A DNA stretch of 64,000 nt from Chelatococcus composti (GCF_014201415.1 NZ_JACHEH010000004.1:248001-312000); one strand, 5' to 3'. Numbered from the stretch's first letter, positions 24,909 to 35,706 are shown. A program made the numbers and translations. Notes: generated from the letters alone by a model not told the origin.

Positions 24909-24985
24909 TGGTCGGAGTGGCAGGATTTGAACCTGCGACCCCCTCGTCCCGAACGAGGTGCGCTACCAGGCTGCGCTACACTCCG
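24909..24985 (-). tRNA. tRNA-Pro (anticodon CGG)
   Basis: On the minus strand the sequence folds as a cloverleaf: acceptor CGGAGTG with CACTCCG, D arm, anticodon stem CCTCG/CGAGG around loop TTCGGGA, TPsiC arm GCAGG-TTCAAAT-CCTGC. The anticodon CGG reads proline codon CCG. The discriminator A is followed by an encoded CCA at 24911-24909. Confidence 0.95.
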
Positions 24986-25246
24986 ACATGTGCCCGTCGG
25001 CTGGCGGTCTTATAGACTCGCCATCTGCGGCCGGCAAGCGCCCTCGCGCAACTTCTTTTCATGCATCCACATGCTCCAGTACGGTACTTTGTGCCCGGAC
25101 CGGGAGACGGGCGGCGCGGAGCGCTTGCGCGCCCGTGAGCGGCTTGTGGACAACGCGCAAGCCGGCTCGCGCCCCCCGCCTGGCTGCGGCATCGGCGTTG
25201 CGTCGGGCAGGCGCTCGAATTATGGTCCGCCGCGCCGGGACGCAGT

Positions 25247-25321
<75 letters not shown>

Positions 25322-25391
25322 GATCCGCCGCGTACGGCGCAGCCCCGCCGGGCAGCGGCGGGACTGGCGGGATCACCCTCGGCCCCATCCC

Positions 25392-26023
25392 TCAGGCGGC
25401 GGACCATGCCTTCTGGCTCTGGAGCTTCTTGACCTCGGCATCCGCCCGCAGCGCCGCCGGGCGCGTGACAAGTGGCGCGCAATAGGCCTCGAACTCCGGA
25501 CGCTTCTCGATCACGCCCACCATCATGCCCCACTGCAGGTGGCTCGCGAGATAGACGTCTGCCGCGCTGAACCGGTCGCCGGCGATGTAACGCCTGCCCC
25601 TGAGTGCCCCCACCAGCGTATCGAGGACCACTCGTAGGAACCGTAGCCGAAGCTGCGCTGCCGGTCAGGAGTCGGATCCCATCCCTCGGCGTGGTTGGAT
25701 GCCGCCGGCTCGAGGCAGGCGGCGGTAAAGAACAGCCAGCGGTAGTAGGCGCCGCGATGCTCGGGCGCCGGCAGCAGACCCGCCTCGGGAAAGGCCTCCG
25801 CCAGATAGGCGCAGATCGCCGCCGCCTCCGTCACGACCTGGTCGCCATGCACGATCGCCGGCACCTTGCCCATCGGGTTGATGGCCAGGTATTCGGGCGC
25901 CTTCATCGTCGTGCCGAAATCGAGCACCCTGACGGTATAGGGGCAGCCGACCTCCTCCAGCATCCAGTGCACGATATATCCGCGCGACTGCGGGTTCGTA
26001 TAGAAAATCAACTCCTTGGCCAT
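25392..26023 (-). pseudogene. Glutathione S-transferase, interrupted by a -1 frameshift
   Basis: The N-terminal thioredoxin-like half (MAKELIFYTNPQSRGYIVHW through NPMGKVPAIVHGDQVVTEAAAICAYLAEAFPEAGLLP) begins at ATG 26023 with a GAGGAG ribosome site. After RSFGYGSYE the frame is lost; the rest of the helical domain (VVLDTLVGALRGRRYIAGDRFSAADVYLASHLQWG) continues in another frame to the stop at 25392. One missing base around 25625-25634 explains the break. Repaired, the protein would be about 210 residues, normal for this GST type, which is often encoded beside a YafY regulator. It is either a recent mutation or an assembly error. Confidence 0.82.
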
Positions 26024-26770
26024 GGCGAACTCCTCGTTGCCCCTGGTGATGTCGTTCGATGAGGCATTAGGATACGCCGGCCCGCTGACAGTTTTTGTCA
26101 GCAGCGTCTGTCGCCACTCCTTCATCAGCTGACGCCGCGGCCGCGGAGAGCGCTCGGCGAGGATTTCCGCCGCGAGCATGCGGTCGGTGCGGAAGCTGTG
26201 GAACGCATTGCGCAGCTCGCACCAGGCCACCATCACCCGTGTGGCCTCGAAAAAGCCGATGGTCACGGGCCAGACGGTCCGCTCGGACCGGATGCCGGCC
26301 TCGTTCACATAGGTGAGCGCGAGCTTGCGCTCCTCGCGCAGCGCCTGCCGCAGCACGGAAAGCTCCACCTGCTTCGGGCGCTCCCAGCCCGCCCCGACGA
26401 CGAGGGCATCATCCTCCATGCGCGTCCTGAGGTCCGGGGGCAGGACGGCACCGATCTTGGCCATCGCGTCGCGCGCCGCCGCGCCCAGGCTCTCGTCCGT
26501 GCGCCGTGCCACCCATTTGAGGCCGAGCGCGACAGCCTCGATCTCGTCAGGAGAGAACATGAGCGGCGGCAGGAGGAAGCCCGGCTTCAGCACATAGCCG
26601 ACGCCCGGCTCGCCCTCGATCTCGGCGCCCATGGCCTGCAGCGCGGCAATGTCGCGGTAGAGCGTGCGCAGGCTGACGCCGGCCTCCTGGGCGAGCGCCG
26701 CGCCGCTCACCGGCCGGCGGTGACGGCGCAGCATCTGCAGGAGATCGAAGAGGCGGTGCGTGCGCGACAT
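25523..26770 (-). CDS. YafY-type HTH/WYL transcriptional regulator; reading frame runs into the GST without a stop
   Basis: Residues 1-230 form a YafY-family regulator: an N-terminal HTH (MSRTHRLFDLLQMLRRHRRP, then AQEAGVSLRTLYRDIAALQAMGAEIEGEPGVGYVLKPGF) and a C-terminal WYL-type ligand domain ending near RRQLMKEWRQTLL. Normally the gene ends here. In this sequence the frame stays open through about 20 linker codons and enters the GST ATG at 26023 in the same frame, making a 415-codon frame that finally stops at 25523 after the GST frameshift. The linker DNA contains an operator palindrome and the GST ribosome site, so it looks like an intergenic region whose upstream stop was lost; a one-base shift would give TGA just after RQTLL. 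Confidence 0.75.
   Translation of the reverse strand: MSRTHRLFDLLQMLRRHRRPVSGAALAQEAGVSLRTLYRDIAALQAMGAEIEGEPGVGYVLKPGFLLPPLMFSPDEIEAVALGLKWVARRTDESLGAAARDAMAKIGAVLPPDLRTRMEDDALVVGAGWERPKQVELSVLRQALREERKLALTYVNEAGIRSERTVWPVTIGFFEATRVMVAWCELRNAFHSFRTDRMLAAEILAERSPRPRRQLMKEWRQTLLTKTVSGPAYPNASSNDITRGNEEFAMAKELIFYTNPQSRGYIVHWMLEEVGCPYTVRVLDFGTTMKAPEYLAINPMGKVPAIVHGDQVVTEAAAICAYLAEAFPEAGLLPAPEHRGAYYRWLFFTAACLEPAASNHAEGWDPTPDRQRSFGYGSYEWSSIRWWGHSGAGVTSPATGSARQTSISRATCSGA
26084..26102. promoter_or_regulatory. Operator palindrome upstream of the GST gene
   Basis: GCTGAC-N7-GTCAGC, with spacer AGTTTTT. The identical half-sites and spacing occur upstream of the regulator gene at 26791-26809, so this is probably the binding site of the YafY-type regulator controlling the GST promoter. 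It lies inside the reading frame that links regulator and GST. Confidence 0.7.
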
Positions 26771-26782
26771 GACGGCAGCATA

Positions 26783-26817
26783 GCATCCACGCTGACGAAT
26801 TATGTCAGCATGGATGC
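26783..26817. promoter_or_regulatory. Operator palindrome upstream of the YafY-type regulator gene
   Basis: A long inverted repeat: GCATCCA, one base, GCTGAC, spacer GAATTAT, GTCAGC, one base, TGGATGC. The core GCTGAC-N7-GTCAGC is the same as the site before the GST. It ends 13 bases before the regulator ATG (26770), a position suited to autoregulation. Confidence 0.72.
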
Positions 26818-26842
26818 CGGGGCGCCGCGAAACGTTGCACGC

Positions 26843-27961
26843 CTACAGCGTCACGCGCCGGTCCGTGTGCGCTGCTTCGGCGATGGCGTGGATCACGCGC
26901 TCGAAGGCGAGCGCTGTGGCGAAATCCGGCTCGGCCCGGCCGTCTTCGGCAATGGCGCGCAGGAGGGTGGCCGCCTCGATGACCTTGAGGTCGTTGAAGC
27001 CGAGCTGGTGGCCCGGCGCCGGCACGAAGGCGCCGAAGGGCGGGTGGGCCGGTCCGGAGAGGATGGTCTTGAAGCCCTGCCGCGCGCCGGGGCCCTCGTT
27101 CTCATAAAGCTGCAGCTCGTTCATCCGCTCCTGGTCGAAGATCAGCATGCCCCGCGTGCCGTGCACCTCCCAGCCGAGGCGATTCTTGCGCCCCCAGGCG
27201 CTGCGCGAGGCAGTGAGGCTGCCGAGGAAGCCCCCCTTGAAGCGCACCAGGGCAGTGGCGACGTCCTCGTTCTCCACTTCCGCCACGCCCGATCCGTCGG
27301 GCAGCGGGCGCGTGCGGTGGATGGTTTGCATGTCGGCCACGAGGCTCTCGATGGGGCCGGCGAGGCCGTAAGCCATCGAGACAAGGTGGCAGCCGAGGTC
27401 GCCGAGCGCCCCGAGCCCAGCCTCGGCGTGGCGTGCGCGCCATGTCCAGGGCAGGTCCGGGTCGGCCTGGTAGTCCTCGTCCACCCAGCCGCGGAAGTGC
27501 ACGATGCGGCCGATCACCCCCTCCTCCACCAGGCGCTGCGCGTGCAGGAAGGCCGGGTTCTTGATGTAGTTGTAGCCGACGATGGTCTTCACCCCGGCAG
27601 CCTGCGCGGCCGCCGCCATCTCCTCTGCCTGCTGCAGGGTAAGCGCCATCGGCTTCTCGCAGTAGACATGCTTGCCCGCCGCGATCGCCGCCATGGCGAT
27701 CTCGTGATGCAGGCGGTTGGGCGTCGTAATCGAGACGATGTCGACGGCCGGGTCGGTGATGAGCGTGCGCCAGTCGTCCGTGGAGCGGGCGAAGCCGAAC
27801 TGTTCGGCCATGGCCGCAGCCTTGTCGGCGGGCGTGTCGCACAAGAGCTCGAGCCGCGGCGTCGGCACGTCGCCCATCACCGCCTTCACCGCGCCGAAGG
27901 CGAGTGCATGGCACTTGCCCATGAACCCCGTTCCGATGAGGCCGATGCCGAGGCTTTCCAT
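26843..27961 (-). CDS. Gfo/Idh/MocA family oxidoreductase, inositol-locus associated
   Basis: A 372-residue NAD(P)-dependent dehydrogenase. The Rossmann motif GIGLIGTGFMGKCHALAF opens the protein, the catalytic EKP is in KHVYCEKPMALTLQQAEEM, and the C-terminal half contains GALGDLGCHLVSMAYGL. It is divergent from the RpiR-type regulator with a GGAA-N6-TTCC operator about 25 bases upstream of its start, so it is probably part of the inositol regulon, perhaps acting on scyllo-inositol or another cyclitol; a second such enzyme (iolG) ends the main operon. The substrate is inferred from context only. Confidence 0.85.
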   Translation of the reverse strand: MESLGIGLIGTGFMGKCHALAFGAVKAVMGDVPTPRLELLCDTPADKAAAMAEQFGFARSTDDWRTLITDPAVDIVSITTPNRLHHEIAMAAIAAGKHVYCEKPMALTLQQAEEMAAAAQAAGVKTIVGYNYIKNPAFLHAQRLVEEGVIGRIVHFRGWVDEDYQADPDLPWTWRARHAEAGLGALGDLGCHLVSMAYGLAGPIESLVADMQTIHRTRPLPDGSGVAEVENEDVATALVRFKGGFLGSLTASRSAWGRKNRLGWEVHGTRGMLIFDQERMNELQLYENEGPGARQGFKTILSGPAHPPFGAFVPAPGHQLGFNDLKVIEAATLLRAIAEDGRAEPDFATALAFERVIHAIAEAAHTDRRVTL

Positions 27962-27981
27962 TTTTGGCTCCCCTCCCGCGC

Positions 27982-28003
27982 GAATGGAATTTATATTCCA
28001 TTC
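27982..28003. promoter_or_regulatory. IolR operator (GGAA-N6-TTCC) in the dehydrogenase/iolR divergent promoter
   Basis: A perfect palindrome GAATGGAAT-TTAT-ATTCCATTC containing GGAA-TTTATA-TTCC. This matches the GGAA-N6-TTCC motif described for IolR of Sinorhizobium meliloti. It lies 21 bases upstream of the Gfo/Idh/MocA start and 67 bases upstream of iolR. Confidence 0.75.
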
Positions 28004-28069
28004 AATCGATGATTATAGAACGCCAGTTCTGTCAAGCGACACCATCCGGCACTCCCGAGGAACGACAGC

Positions 28070-28885
28070 ATGCAGAAGCCCGCCGCCCCCGCCTCCGTCG
28101 ACGAGTTTCAGGAGCGGCTCGTCCAGATCGCCGACACGCTGCCGAAGCGCCTGCGCCAGTGCGCCGACTTCGTGGCGCACAACACGGACAAGATCGCCGT
28201 TTCCACTGTGGCGGAGCTGGCGGCGGCCGCGGGCGTGCAGCCCTCGGCCTTCATGCGCTTCTGCCAGCTTCTCGGCTTCACGGGCTTCAGCGACATGCAG
28301 CGGCTTTTCCGTGACAGCTACGGACAGCGCTGGCCCGATTATGCCACGCGGCTCGAGAACCTGCGCGCCGCAGGCAGCCAGAGCCCCTCGGCCCTGCTCG
28401 CCGAATTCGTCGAGGCCGGGCGCCTGTCTCTGGAGCGCCTCGCCGCCACCGTCGATGCGCAGGCCCTTGACGCCGCCGTGGCAACCCTCGCGGCCGCCCC
28501 CACCATCCATGTTGTGGGCATGCGCCGGGCCTTCCCCGTCGCCATCTATCTCAGCTACGCCTTCGAGAAGATGGACATTCCGGCCAACCTGCACGATGGC
28601 GTCGGCAGGCTGGAGCGACGCCACGCCATCCGTCCGGGCGACGTCGTCGTCGCCATCTCCTTCGCGCCCTACACGCAGGAAACCATCGATCTTGCGACCT
28701 ATGCGCGCGAGCGCGGCAACGAGGTCGTCGCCATTACCGATGCCGTCACCAGTCCGCTGCGGCGCCTCGGCGCCCACACCCTCCACGTCTCTGAGGTGGA
28801 TGTCGGCTCCTTCCGGGCGCTGTCGGCCACGCTCTCGCTCGCCATCACCCTGGCTGTAGCAGTGGGTGCGGCGCGGCAGGCATGA
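28070..28885 (+). CDS. iolR: RpiR-family transcriptional regulator of inositol catabolism (IolR)
   Basis: A 271-residue regulator: N-terminal RpiR HTH (about 10-85; RLRQCADFVAHNTDKIAVSTVAELAAAAGVQPSAFMRFCQLLGF) and a C-terminal SIS sugar-phosphate-binding domain (about 125-260; IHVVGMRRAFPVAIYLSYAFEKMD, GDVVVAISFAPYTQETIDLATYARERGN). In rhizobia IolR represses the iol genes until an inositol intermediate is bound. Two GGAA-N6-TTCC palindromes flank it, one before its own and the divergent gene and one before the transporter operon. Confidence 0.9.
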   Translation: MQKPAAPASVDEFQERLVQIADTLPKRLRQCADFVAHNTDKIAVSTVAELAAAAGVQPSAFMRFCQLLGFTGFSDMQRLFRDSYGQRWPDYATRLENLRAAGSQSPSALLAEFVEAGRLSLERLAATVDAQALDAAVATLAAAPTIHVVGMRRAFPVAIYLSYAFEKMDIPANLHDGVGRLERRHAIRPGDVVVAISFAPYTQETIDLATYARERGNEVVAITDAVTSPLRRLGAHTLHVSEVDVGSFRALSATLSLAITLAVAVGAARQA

Positions 28886-28918
28886 TGATATGGAATTTTT
28901 CTATTGCATTCTCTTTTC

Positions 28919-28938
28919 TTTGGAACAAAATTTCCAAA
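28919..28938. promoter_or_regulatory. IolR operator (GGAA-N6-TTCC) before the inositol operon
   Basis: The inverted repeat TTTGGAA-CAAAAT-TTCCAAA contains GGAA-N6-TTCC, the same pattern as the site at 27982-28003. It lies in AT-rich DNA about 140 bases before the substrate-binding protein gene, suited to repress the whole iol operon. Confidence 0.72.
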
Positions 28939-29077
28939 CAAGAGCCTGCGAGCGGAGCCGTCATGATGGCGGCCGCAGCTCCCGGCGCACATAGACACCG
29001 CACAAGCGGGACTGCTCCGGGCGGGTAACCGCGCACGCTCTGCAGACTGAACACTTCCGAAGTCTGGGAGAGGAACC

Positions 29078-30022
29078 ATGAGAAAGACTCTTGCGGCGCT
29101 TGCCGTCGCGTCCCTCGCACTCGTCGGCGGCGTGGCGGCTCCGGCCCATGCGGCAGGCGAGCGTTTCGTCTTTGTCAGCCACGCGCCCGACAGCGATAGC
29201 TGGTGGAACACCATCAAGAACGCCCTGAAGGAGGCAAGCAGCCAGCTCGGCGTGACGGTGGAGTACCGCAACCCGCCGACGGGCGACCTCGCCGACATGG
29301 CCCGCATCATCGAGCAGGCGGCGGCGTCCAACCCCACGGGCATCATCTCCACCATCGCCGACTTCAATGTGCTCAAGGGCCCGCTAACAAAGGCCGTGGA
29401 GCAGGGCATCCCGGTCATCACCGTCAACTCGGGCACGATCGAGGAATCGAAGGAGATCGGCGCCCTTATGCACGTCGGGCAGCCTGAACACGCGGCCGGG
29501 CTCGCCGCCGGCGAGCGGGCGAAGGCCGCCGGCGTAAAGAAGTTCCTGTGCGTCAATCACTACATCACCAACCCGGCCTCCGTGCAGCGGTGCCAGGGTT
29601 TTGCCGACGGGCTCGGCGTGCCGCTCGGCAGCCAGATGATCGACACCGGTCTCGATCCGTCCGAGGTCAAGAACAAGGTGTCCGCCTACCTGCGCGCCAA
29701 CCCCGACACGGACGGCATCATCGCACTCGGCCCGAACTCCGCCGAACCGACGATCGCTGCGCTCAAGGAGAACGGTCTCGCCGGCCAGATCTTCTTCGGT
29801 ACCTTTGACCTCTCGGCCGACATCTCGGCGGCCATCAAGGACGGCACCATCAGCTTCGCCATCGACCAGCAGCCTTTCCTGCAGGGCTATCTGCCCGTCG
29901 TGCTGCTGACAAACTATGCCCGCTACGGCGTCATTCCGCCAAATGCCATCAACTCCGGCCCGGGCTTCATCACCAAGGACAACATCGCGCTCGTGGAGAA
30001 GCTCGCCGGCGAATACCGCTGA
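29078..30022 (+). CDS. Sugar (probable myo-inositol) ABC transporter periplasmic binding protein
   Basis: A 314-residue protein with a signal peptide (MRKTLAALAVASLALVGGVAAPAHA) and a periplasmic-binding-protein type 1 fold: FVFVSHAPDSDSWWNTIKNALKEA, PVITVNSGTIEESKEIGALMHVGQPEHAAGLAAGERA, and TDGIIALGPNSAEPTIAALKENG. First gene of the importer cluster ahead of iolC, so myo-inositol is the likely ligand. A good ribosome site (GAGAGGA) precedes the ATG. The upstream IolR operator supports induction by inositol. Confidence 0.88.
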   Translation: MRKTLAALAVASLALVGGVAAPAHAAGERFVFVSHAPDSDSWWNTIKNALKEASSQLGVTVEYRNPPTGDLADMARIIEQAAASNPTGIISTIADFNVLKGPLTKAVEQGIPVITVNSGTIEESKEIGALMHVGQPEHAAGLAAGERAKAAGVKKFLCVNHYITNPASVQRCQGFADGLGVPLGSQMIDTGLDPSEVKNKVSAYLRANPDTDGIIALGPNSAEPTIAALKENGLAGQIFFGTFDLSADISAAIKDGTISFAIDQQPFLQGYLPVVLLTNYARYGVIPPNAINSGPGFITKDNIALVEKLAGEYR

Positions 30023-30090
30023 GGCGCACACCTGCGGCGGGACGCCCCGCGCCCCGCACGCCAAGCGACAACCGACAACGAGGGAACGTC

Positions 30091-31187
30091 ATGACGGACG
30101 AGCGGCTGAAGCCCGTCTCATCGCTGCGCCGCGCCATGATCCGGCCGGAGCTTGGAGCGATCTGCGGGGTCATCCTGGTCTTCGCCTTCTTCCTGATGGT
30201 GGCGGGCGACAGCGGCATGTTCGCGCCTGCCGGCTTCCAGAACTGGCTCGTCGTCTCGGCGCAGTTCGCCATCATCGCAGTGGGTGCCTGCCTTCTGATG
30301 ATCGCGGGCGAGTTCGATCTCTCCGTCGGCTCCATGATCGGCTTCGCCGGCGTGATCACGGCTATCCTCACGGTGCAATGGGGCTGGCCGGCCTGGCTCG
30401 CCATCCTCGTCACCTTCGCCATCTGCGTCGGCCTCGGCGCCATCAACGGTCTGCTCGTCATCCGCACCGGCCTGCCGAGTTTCATCGTCACCCTCGCCTT
30501 CCTTTACATCCTGCGCGGTCTCACCATCTGGCTGTCGATCCTCACCACGCGCCAGACGATCATCGGCGGCGTGCGCGAGGCAGCCGAGGGTGACTGGCTC
30601 GCCGCCCTTTTCGGCGGCGTCATCTTCAAGGGCTTCTTCCGCTGGCTGGGCGAGATCGGCCTGCTCGAGACCTTCGCCCGCGGCGCGCGCGCCGGCCAGC
30701 CGGTGGTCGAGGGCGTGCCGATGCTCATCGTCTGGGCGCTTGGCCTCATCATCTTCGGCCACTGGCTCCTCTCCAGGACACGCTTCGGCAACTGGATCTT
30801 CGCCTCCGGCGGCGACGCGCAGGCCGCGCGCTATGTCGGCGTGCCGGTCAACCGCGTGAAGGTGCTGATGTTCATGTTCACGGCCTTCTGCGCCACCGTC
30901 TTTGCCATGTGCCAGGTGATGGAATTCGGCTCGGCGGCAGCCGACCGCGGCCTCCTCAAGGAGTTCGAGGCCATCATCTGCGTGGTCATCGGCGGGGCGC
31001 TGCTCACCGGCGGCTACGGCTCCGTCATCGGGGCGGCGCTCGGGGCGCTCATCTTCGGCGTCGTGCAGCAGGGCCTGTTCTTCGCAGGGGCCGAAAGTTC
31101 GCTCTTCCGCGTCTTCCTCGGCACCATCCTCATCCTCGCCGTGATCATGAACACCTACATCCGCCGCCTCATCACGGGAGAGCGCTG

Positions 31188-31188
<1 letters not shown>
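30091..31188 (+). CDS. Sugar (probable inositol) ABC transporter permease, RbsC-like
   Basis: A 365-residue membrane protein with about nine to ten hydrophobic segments and the branched-sugar permease signatures [55 protein letters not shown], and [32 protein letters not shown] long loop around residues 165-215 precedes [33 protein letters not shown]. Its TGA overlaps the ATP-binding protein start (TGATG). Confidence 0.9.
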
Positions 31189-31966
<778 letters not shown>

Positions 31967-31967
<1 letters not shown>

Positions 31968-33880
31968 TGCTCGACGTCATCACCATCGGCCGCTCGTCGG
32001 TCGATCTGTACGGAGCCCAGGTCGGCGGGCGGCTGGAGGACATGGCGAGCTTCCGCAAGTATATCGGCGGCTCGCCCACCAACATCGCCGCGGGGGCCGC
32101 GCGGCTCGGCCTCAAGGCGGGGCTCATCACGCGCGTCGGCGACGAGCACATGGGGCGCTTCATCCGCGAGCAGCTCATTGCCGAAGGGGTCGACGTCGAG
32201 GGCGTGAAGACCGATCCGGAGAGGCTGACCGCCCTCGTCATCCTCGGTATCCGCGACCAGCACCAGTTTCCGCTCATTTTTTACCGCGAGAACTGCGCCG
32301 ACATGGCGCTCTGCGAGGACGACATCGACCCCGCCTACATCGCCCGCACCCGGTGCGTGACGGCGACGGGCACACACCTGTCGCATCCGCGCACGGAGGC
32401 GGCCGTGCTCAAGGCCGTCCGCCTCGCGCGGGAGAACGGCGCCCGGACGGCGCTCGATATCGACTATCGTCCCAACCTGTGGGGCCTTGCCGGCCATGGC
32501 GCCGGCGAGAGCCGCTACATCCCCTCCGAGGCGGTGACGCGGAAGCTGCAGTCGACGCTTCACCTCTTCGATCTCATCGTCGGCACGGAGGAGGAGTTCC
32601 ACATCGCCGGCGGCACGACGGACACCATTGCCGCGCTGCGCGCCGTCCGCGCCGTCTCCAAGGCGACGCTCGTGTGCAAACGCGGGCCAATGGGGGCTGC
32701 CGCCTTCGTGGGCGAGATTCCCGACAGCCTCGACGAGGGCATCTCCGGCCCCGGCTTTGCCATCGAGGTCTTCAACGTGCTCGGCGCCGGTGACGGCTTC
32801 ATGGCGGGCCTCCTGCGCGGCTGGCTCACCGGCGAGGACTGGGTGACGAGCCTCACCTACGCCAACGCCTGCGGTGCCTTCGCCGTCTCGCGCCACGGCT
32901 GCACGCCCTCCTATCCGAGCTGGGAGGAGCTGCAGTTCTTCCTCAAGCGCGGCATTGTCACCCCCGCCCTGCGCCACGACCGTGAGCTCGAGCAGATCCA
33001 CTGGGCCACGACGCGCAAGGGCAAGTGGCCGCAGATGCGCGTCTTCGCCTTCGACCATCGCATGCAGCTCGAGGAGATGGCCGACAGGTTCGGTGCCCCG
33101 CGCGAGCGCATCGGGCTGTTCAAGGCCCTGTGCCTGAGGGCGGCCCAGCGCGTCGCCGATGGCAAGCCGGGCTACGGCATCCTGTGCGACGGCAGGCTGG
33201 GGCGCGACGCGCTCCATGCCGCAGCCGGCACGGGCCTGTGGATCGGCCGCCCTGTGGAGCGGCCGGGCTCGCGGCCGCTGGAGCTCGAGCCGGAGCTCGG
33301 CCTCGACTATGGCACCGCCCTGGCCGAATGGCCGCTCGAGCATGTCGTCAAGGTGCTGTGCTTCTACCACCCGGACGACGACGACGGCCTCAAGGCCCGG
33401 CAGGAGGAGACGGTGAAGCGCCTCGCCGAGGCGGCACGGCGCAACAACCTCGAGTTCCTGCTGGAGATCATCGCCTCCAAGGCGGGGCCGGTGGACGACA
33501 CGACGACTGCGCGCGTCATCGAGCGCTTCTACGAGATCGGCGTCTATCCTGACTGGTGGAAGCTGGAGCCGCTGCGCAGCGAGGCTGCCTGGCGCAATGC
33601 GGTCGAGGCCGTCTCGCGTAACGATCCCCACACGCGCGGCATCGTCGTCCTCGGGCTCGATGCTCCCATCGAGGAGCTGTCGGCGAGCCTCGGCCTCGCG
33701 GCGACCTTCGATCTGGTGAAGGGCTTCGCCGTCGGCCGCACCATCTTCGGCGACGCAGCGCGGCGCTGGTTCGCCGGCGAGATAGGCGACGAGGAGGCCG
33801 TCACCGAGATGGCCGAGAAATACCGCAAGCTGTGCGACATCTGGGACAGCGTCCGCACGCAGAAGGGACAAGCGTCATGA
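31967..33880 (+). CDS. iolC: IolC: 5-dehydro-2-deoxygluconokinase fused to DUF2090 aldolase-like domain
   Basis: A 637-residue fusion. Residues 1-315 are a PfkB/ribokinase-type kinase (DVITIGRSSVDLYG, GGSPTNIAAGAARLGL, and the C-terminal GAGDGFMAGLLRGWL with catalytic Asp) that phosphorylates 2-deoxy-5-keto-gluconate. Residues 330-637 are DUF2090 (MRVFAFDHRMQLEEMADRFG, GYGILCDGRLG, TRGIVVLGLDAP), related to class I aldolases such as IolJ/LacD and probably cleaving the phosphorylated product. This fusion is common in proteobacteria. ATG 31967 overlaps the previous stop and has GGAGG upstream. Confidence 0.93.
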
Positions 33881-35706
33881 GCACCATCCGTCTCACGGCC
33901 GCGCAGGCCATGGTCCGCTGGCTCGCCGCGCAGAAGACCCCTGAAGGCGAGCCCTTCATCGCCGGCTGCTGGGCCATCTTCGGACACGGCAACGTCGCCG
34001 GTATCGGCGAGGCCCTGCATGGGGCAGGCGACGCGCTGCCGACATGGCGCGGCCACAACGAGCAGACCATGGCGCATGCGGCCATCGCCTATGCCAAGGC
34101 GCTCAACCGCCGGCGGGCGATGATGGTGACGACCTCCATCGGCCCCGGCGCGCTCAACCTCGTCACCGCCGCTGCGCTCGCCCACGTCAACCGCCTGCCG
34201 GTGCTGCTGGTGCCGGGAGACGTCTTCGCCAACCGCGCCCCCGACCCCGTTCTGCAGCAGGTAGAGGATTTCGGCGACGGCACGGTGAGCGCCAACGACT
34301 GCTTCAGGCCCGTCAGCCGCTATTTCGACCGCATCGTGCGGCCGGAGCAGCTGCTCACCGCCCTCCCCCGTGCCATGGCGACGATGACCGATCCGGCCGA
34401 GTGCGGCCCGGTGACGCTGGCCTTCTGCCAGGACGTGCAGACGGAGGCCTACGACTGGCCGGAGACCTTCTTCGCCCCGCGCACCTGGCACATCCGCCGC
34501 CCGCAGCCCGACGCGCAAGAGCTCGCCGAGGCGACGGAGGCTATCCGCCGCGCGCGCAAGCCGATCATCATCGCCGGCGGCGGCGTGCTCTATTCGCTCG
34601 CCACGGACACGCTGCGCAGCTTCGCGGAGAAGCACCAGATCCCGGTTGCCGAGACGCAGGCTGGCAAGTCGTCCCTGCCATGGGACCATCCGCTCAACCT
34701 CGGCTCCATCGGCGTGACCGGTTCCTCGGCGGCCAACGCCATCGCGCAGGATGCGGACCTCATCATCGCCGTCGGTACCCGCCTGCAAGACTTCACGACC
34801 GGCAGCTGGGCGCTCTTCCGCAATCCCGAGCGGCGGATCCTCGCCATCAATGTCGCAGCCTACGACGCCGGCAAGCACCGCGCGATCCCCCTCGTGGCAG
34901 ACGCGAAAGTGGCGCTTGAGGCACTCTCGGCGGCTCTTGGTGACCACAGGGCGACACCGCCCGAGCCGCAGCTGAAGGCCGAGTGGCTGAAGGCGGTGGA
35001 TGCCGCTACCGCCGCGCCCGGTGACAACGTGCTGCCCTCGGACGCCCAGGTCATCGGCGCCGTGCAGCGCAGCGTCGGCGAGGATGCCATCCTCGTCTGC
35101 GCCGCCGGCGGCCTGCCGGGCGAGCTGCACAAGCTGTGGAAGGCCAGTCGCCCGAACGGCTACCACCTCGAATACGGCTTCTCCTGCATGGGCTACGAGA
35201 TCGCCGGCGGGCTCGGTGTCAAGATGGCACGGCCCGACCGGGAGGTCGTCGTGATGGTCGGCGACGGCAGCTACATGATGGCGAACTCGGAGCTCGCCAC
35301 GGCGGTGATGCTGGGCCAGAAAATCATCGTCGTCGTGCTCGACAACCGCGGCTTCGGCTGCATCAACCGCCTGCAGCGCGCCACCGGTGGCGAGAGCTTC
35401 AACAACCTGCTCGATACCGCCCGCCACGTGGTTCCCTCCTCCATCGACTTCGCCGCCCATGCCGCCTCCATGGGTGCCATTGCCGAGAAGGTGGGGAGCA
35501 TTGCGGAGCTGGAGGAGGCGCTCGCCCGCGCCCGCAAGGCCGACAGGCCGAGCGCCATCGTCATCGACACGGACCCGATGCCCACCACCGAGGCCGGCGG
35601 CCACTGGTGGGACGTGCCGGTGCCGGAGGTCTCCGCGCGGCCGCAGGTCAACGCGGCCCGCGCCGGCTATGAAAGGAACCTGAAGAACCAGCGCCCGGCG
35701 GATTGA
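33877..35706 (+). CDS. iolD: IolD: 3D-(3,5/4)-trihydroxycyclohexane-1,2-dione acylhydrolase (decyclizing)
   Basis: A 609-residue ThDP enzyme that opens the ring of the dehydrated inosose. The N-terminal domain shows [18 protein letters not shown] and [18 protein letters not shown]; the C-terminal ThDP-binding motif is [20 protein letters not shown] followed by [20 protein letters not shown] overlap with iolC. Third step of myo-inositol catabolism after IolG and IolE. Confidence 0.95.
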   Translation: MSTIRLTAAQAMVRWLAAQKTPEGEPFIAGCWAIFGHGNVAGIGEALHGAGDALPTWRGHNEQTMAHAAIAYAKALNRRRAMMVTTSIGPGALNLVTAAALAHVNRLPVLLVPGDVFANRAPDPVLQQVEDFGDGTVSANDCFRPVSRYFDRIVRPEQLLTALPRAMATMTDPAECGPVTLAFCQDVQTEAYDWPETFFAPRTWHIRRPQPDAQELAEATEAIRRARKPIIIAGGGVLYSLATDTLRSFAEKHQIPVAETQAGKSSLPWDHPLNLGSIGVTGSSAANAIAQDADLIIAVGTRLQDFTTGSWALFRNPERRILAINVAAYDAGKHRAIPLVADAKVALEALSAALGDHRATPPEPQLKAEWLKAVDAATAAPGDNVLPSDAQVIGAVQRSVGEDAILVCAAGGLPGELHKLWKASRPNGYHLEYGFSCMGYEIAGGLGVKMARPDREVVVMVGDGSYMMANSELATAVMLGQKIIVVVLDNRGFGCINRLQRATGGESFNNLLDTARHVVPSSIDFAAHAASMGAIAEKVGSIAELEEALARARKADRPSAIVIDTDPMPTTEAGGHWWDVPVPEVSARPQVNAARAGYERNLKNQRPAD

